The position numbers and the translations under genes are program-made. Source: a virus. From it: a stretch of DNA of 29,897 bases. Numbering within the stretch: the stretch's first letter is position 1; every line of letters starts with the position of its first letter. The notes beneath the pieces are model-generated. The model was not told the origin of the DNA and did no database searches. It was given only the letters and a program-made list of their open reading frames with translations. The DNA lies in the IMG/VR virus record IMGVR_UViG_3300034685_000141, positions 1-29,897 of that record; one strand, written 5' to 3'. Below, piece by piece: positions 29,645 through 29,897 of this stretch.

Positions 29645-29774
29645 TTTGCAAACTACAATATCTTTAAAAAATCTTTACAAAGTCCTTTCAACCCGTATCA
29701 TACCTACATTTCCTCAACTTTCCTCAACTTTCCTCACCTCATGTATTTTTTGCAAGATTACTTACAAATGTACA
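29645..29774 (-). other. Candidate phage left end (transposase sites)
   Basis: On the minus strand the sequence TGTACATTTGTAAG begins at 29774, with the TGTA opening seen at Mu ends. TTTGCAA motifs at 29749-29755 and 29645-29651 (and 29552-29558) lie about 20, 125 and 220 bp from it, roughly where MuA sites stand in Mu. The exact end cannot be proven without the other junction. Confidence 0.4.
29711..29740. repeat. Three 10-bp tandem repeats
   Basis: TCCTCAACTT occurs at 29711 and 29721, followed by the variant TCCTCACCTC at 29731. A period of one helical turn suits bent DNA or cooperative binding. It lies between the first two TTTGCAA motifs. Confidence 0.7.
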
Positions 29775-29843
29775 AATACCTGCTTCATTATAAGCGGTCA
29801 TTGTTAAAATTTTAGCACCTTTAATTATGATTTTTTTTAACAT
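29739..29843 (-). pseudogene. Truncated host gene start, amidohydrolase-like
   Basis: An ATG at 29843 behind AAGGAGGAG opens a frame of 34 codons starting MLKKIIIKGAKILTM, as in the first strand of many amidohydrolases. The frame then changes character (TFVSNLAKNT) and stops at 29739. The change occurs at about the candidate phage end (29774), so the gene is probably interrupted by the prophage. Confidence 0.45.
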
Positions 29844-29897
29844 CCCATCTCCTCCTTTAATCTTGACCATAAACGGTTAAATAGGCCTTTCTCATCC

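Noticed and set aside
1-29897. tRNA genes, rRNA genes, CRISPR arrays, riboswitches and restriction or toxin-antitoxin pairs.
   Set aside because: None could be supported by eye. The AbrB-type gene has no toxin-like partner next to it.

Overview
The window holds most of an integrated, Mu-type transposable prophage with a contractile (myovirus) tail, in a low-GC Firmicute, probably of the class Clostridia. The evidence is AT-rich DNA, strong AAGGAGG-type ribosome sites, PBSX/Xkd-type tail proteins, and a transposition module (MuA-like DDE transposase, MuB-like ATPase, GemA/Gp16, Mor-like activator). Nearly every gene is on the minus strand, so the phage reads from right to left. Its left (immunity) end lies near 29.77 kb. 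Its right end, with the rest of the tail-fibre genes, lies beyond base 1.

Immunity and early region (about 29.77 to 20.2 kb): a LexA/CI-type S24 repressor runs on the plus strand. It faces a consensus TTGACA-17-TATAAT early promoter on the minus strand, whose -35 box sits at the centre of a nested palindromic operator. The early operon carries a small HTH protein, MuA-like and MuB-like proteins, an AbrB-type regulator with a zinc ribbon, GemA and many small proteins, including a possible ADP-ribosyltransferase-fold protein and two Cys-rich zinc proteins. One plus-strand zinc-ribbon gene bracketed by inverted repeats interrupts the early operon.

Middle region (20.2 to 18.1 kb): a small basic protein, an N-acetylmuramoyl-L-alanine amidase and a Mor-family activator are followed by an intrinsic terminator. 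A possible activator-dependent promoter overlaps that terminator. Next come a phage-encoded NusG/LoaP-like elongation factor, an RNA hairpin and a second, strong terminator placed just before the late operon.

Late region (18.1 to 1 kb): Mu-like small terminase, large terminase, SPP1-type portal, MuF-type head protein, scaffold, capsid, connectors, sheath, tube, frameshifted tail-assembly chaperone, tape measure, LysM hub proteins, baseplate wedge and fibre genes. At least three more hairpin terminators lie inside this run. I infer that Mor switches on the late promoter and that the NusG-like protein, loaded on the leader hairpin, carries polymerase through these terminators. This combined Mor plus NusG/LoaP late switch is the most interesting candidate system here. 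A second well-supported element is a programmed -1 frameshift (A_AAA_AAC plus a long stem-loop) in the tail chaperone gene. A self-contained moron with its own promoter and terminator sits between the chaperone and the tape measure. At the right edge a short reading frame resembling the start of an amidohydrolase gene seems to be cut by the phage end.
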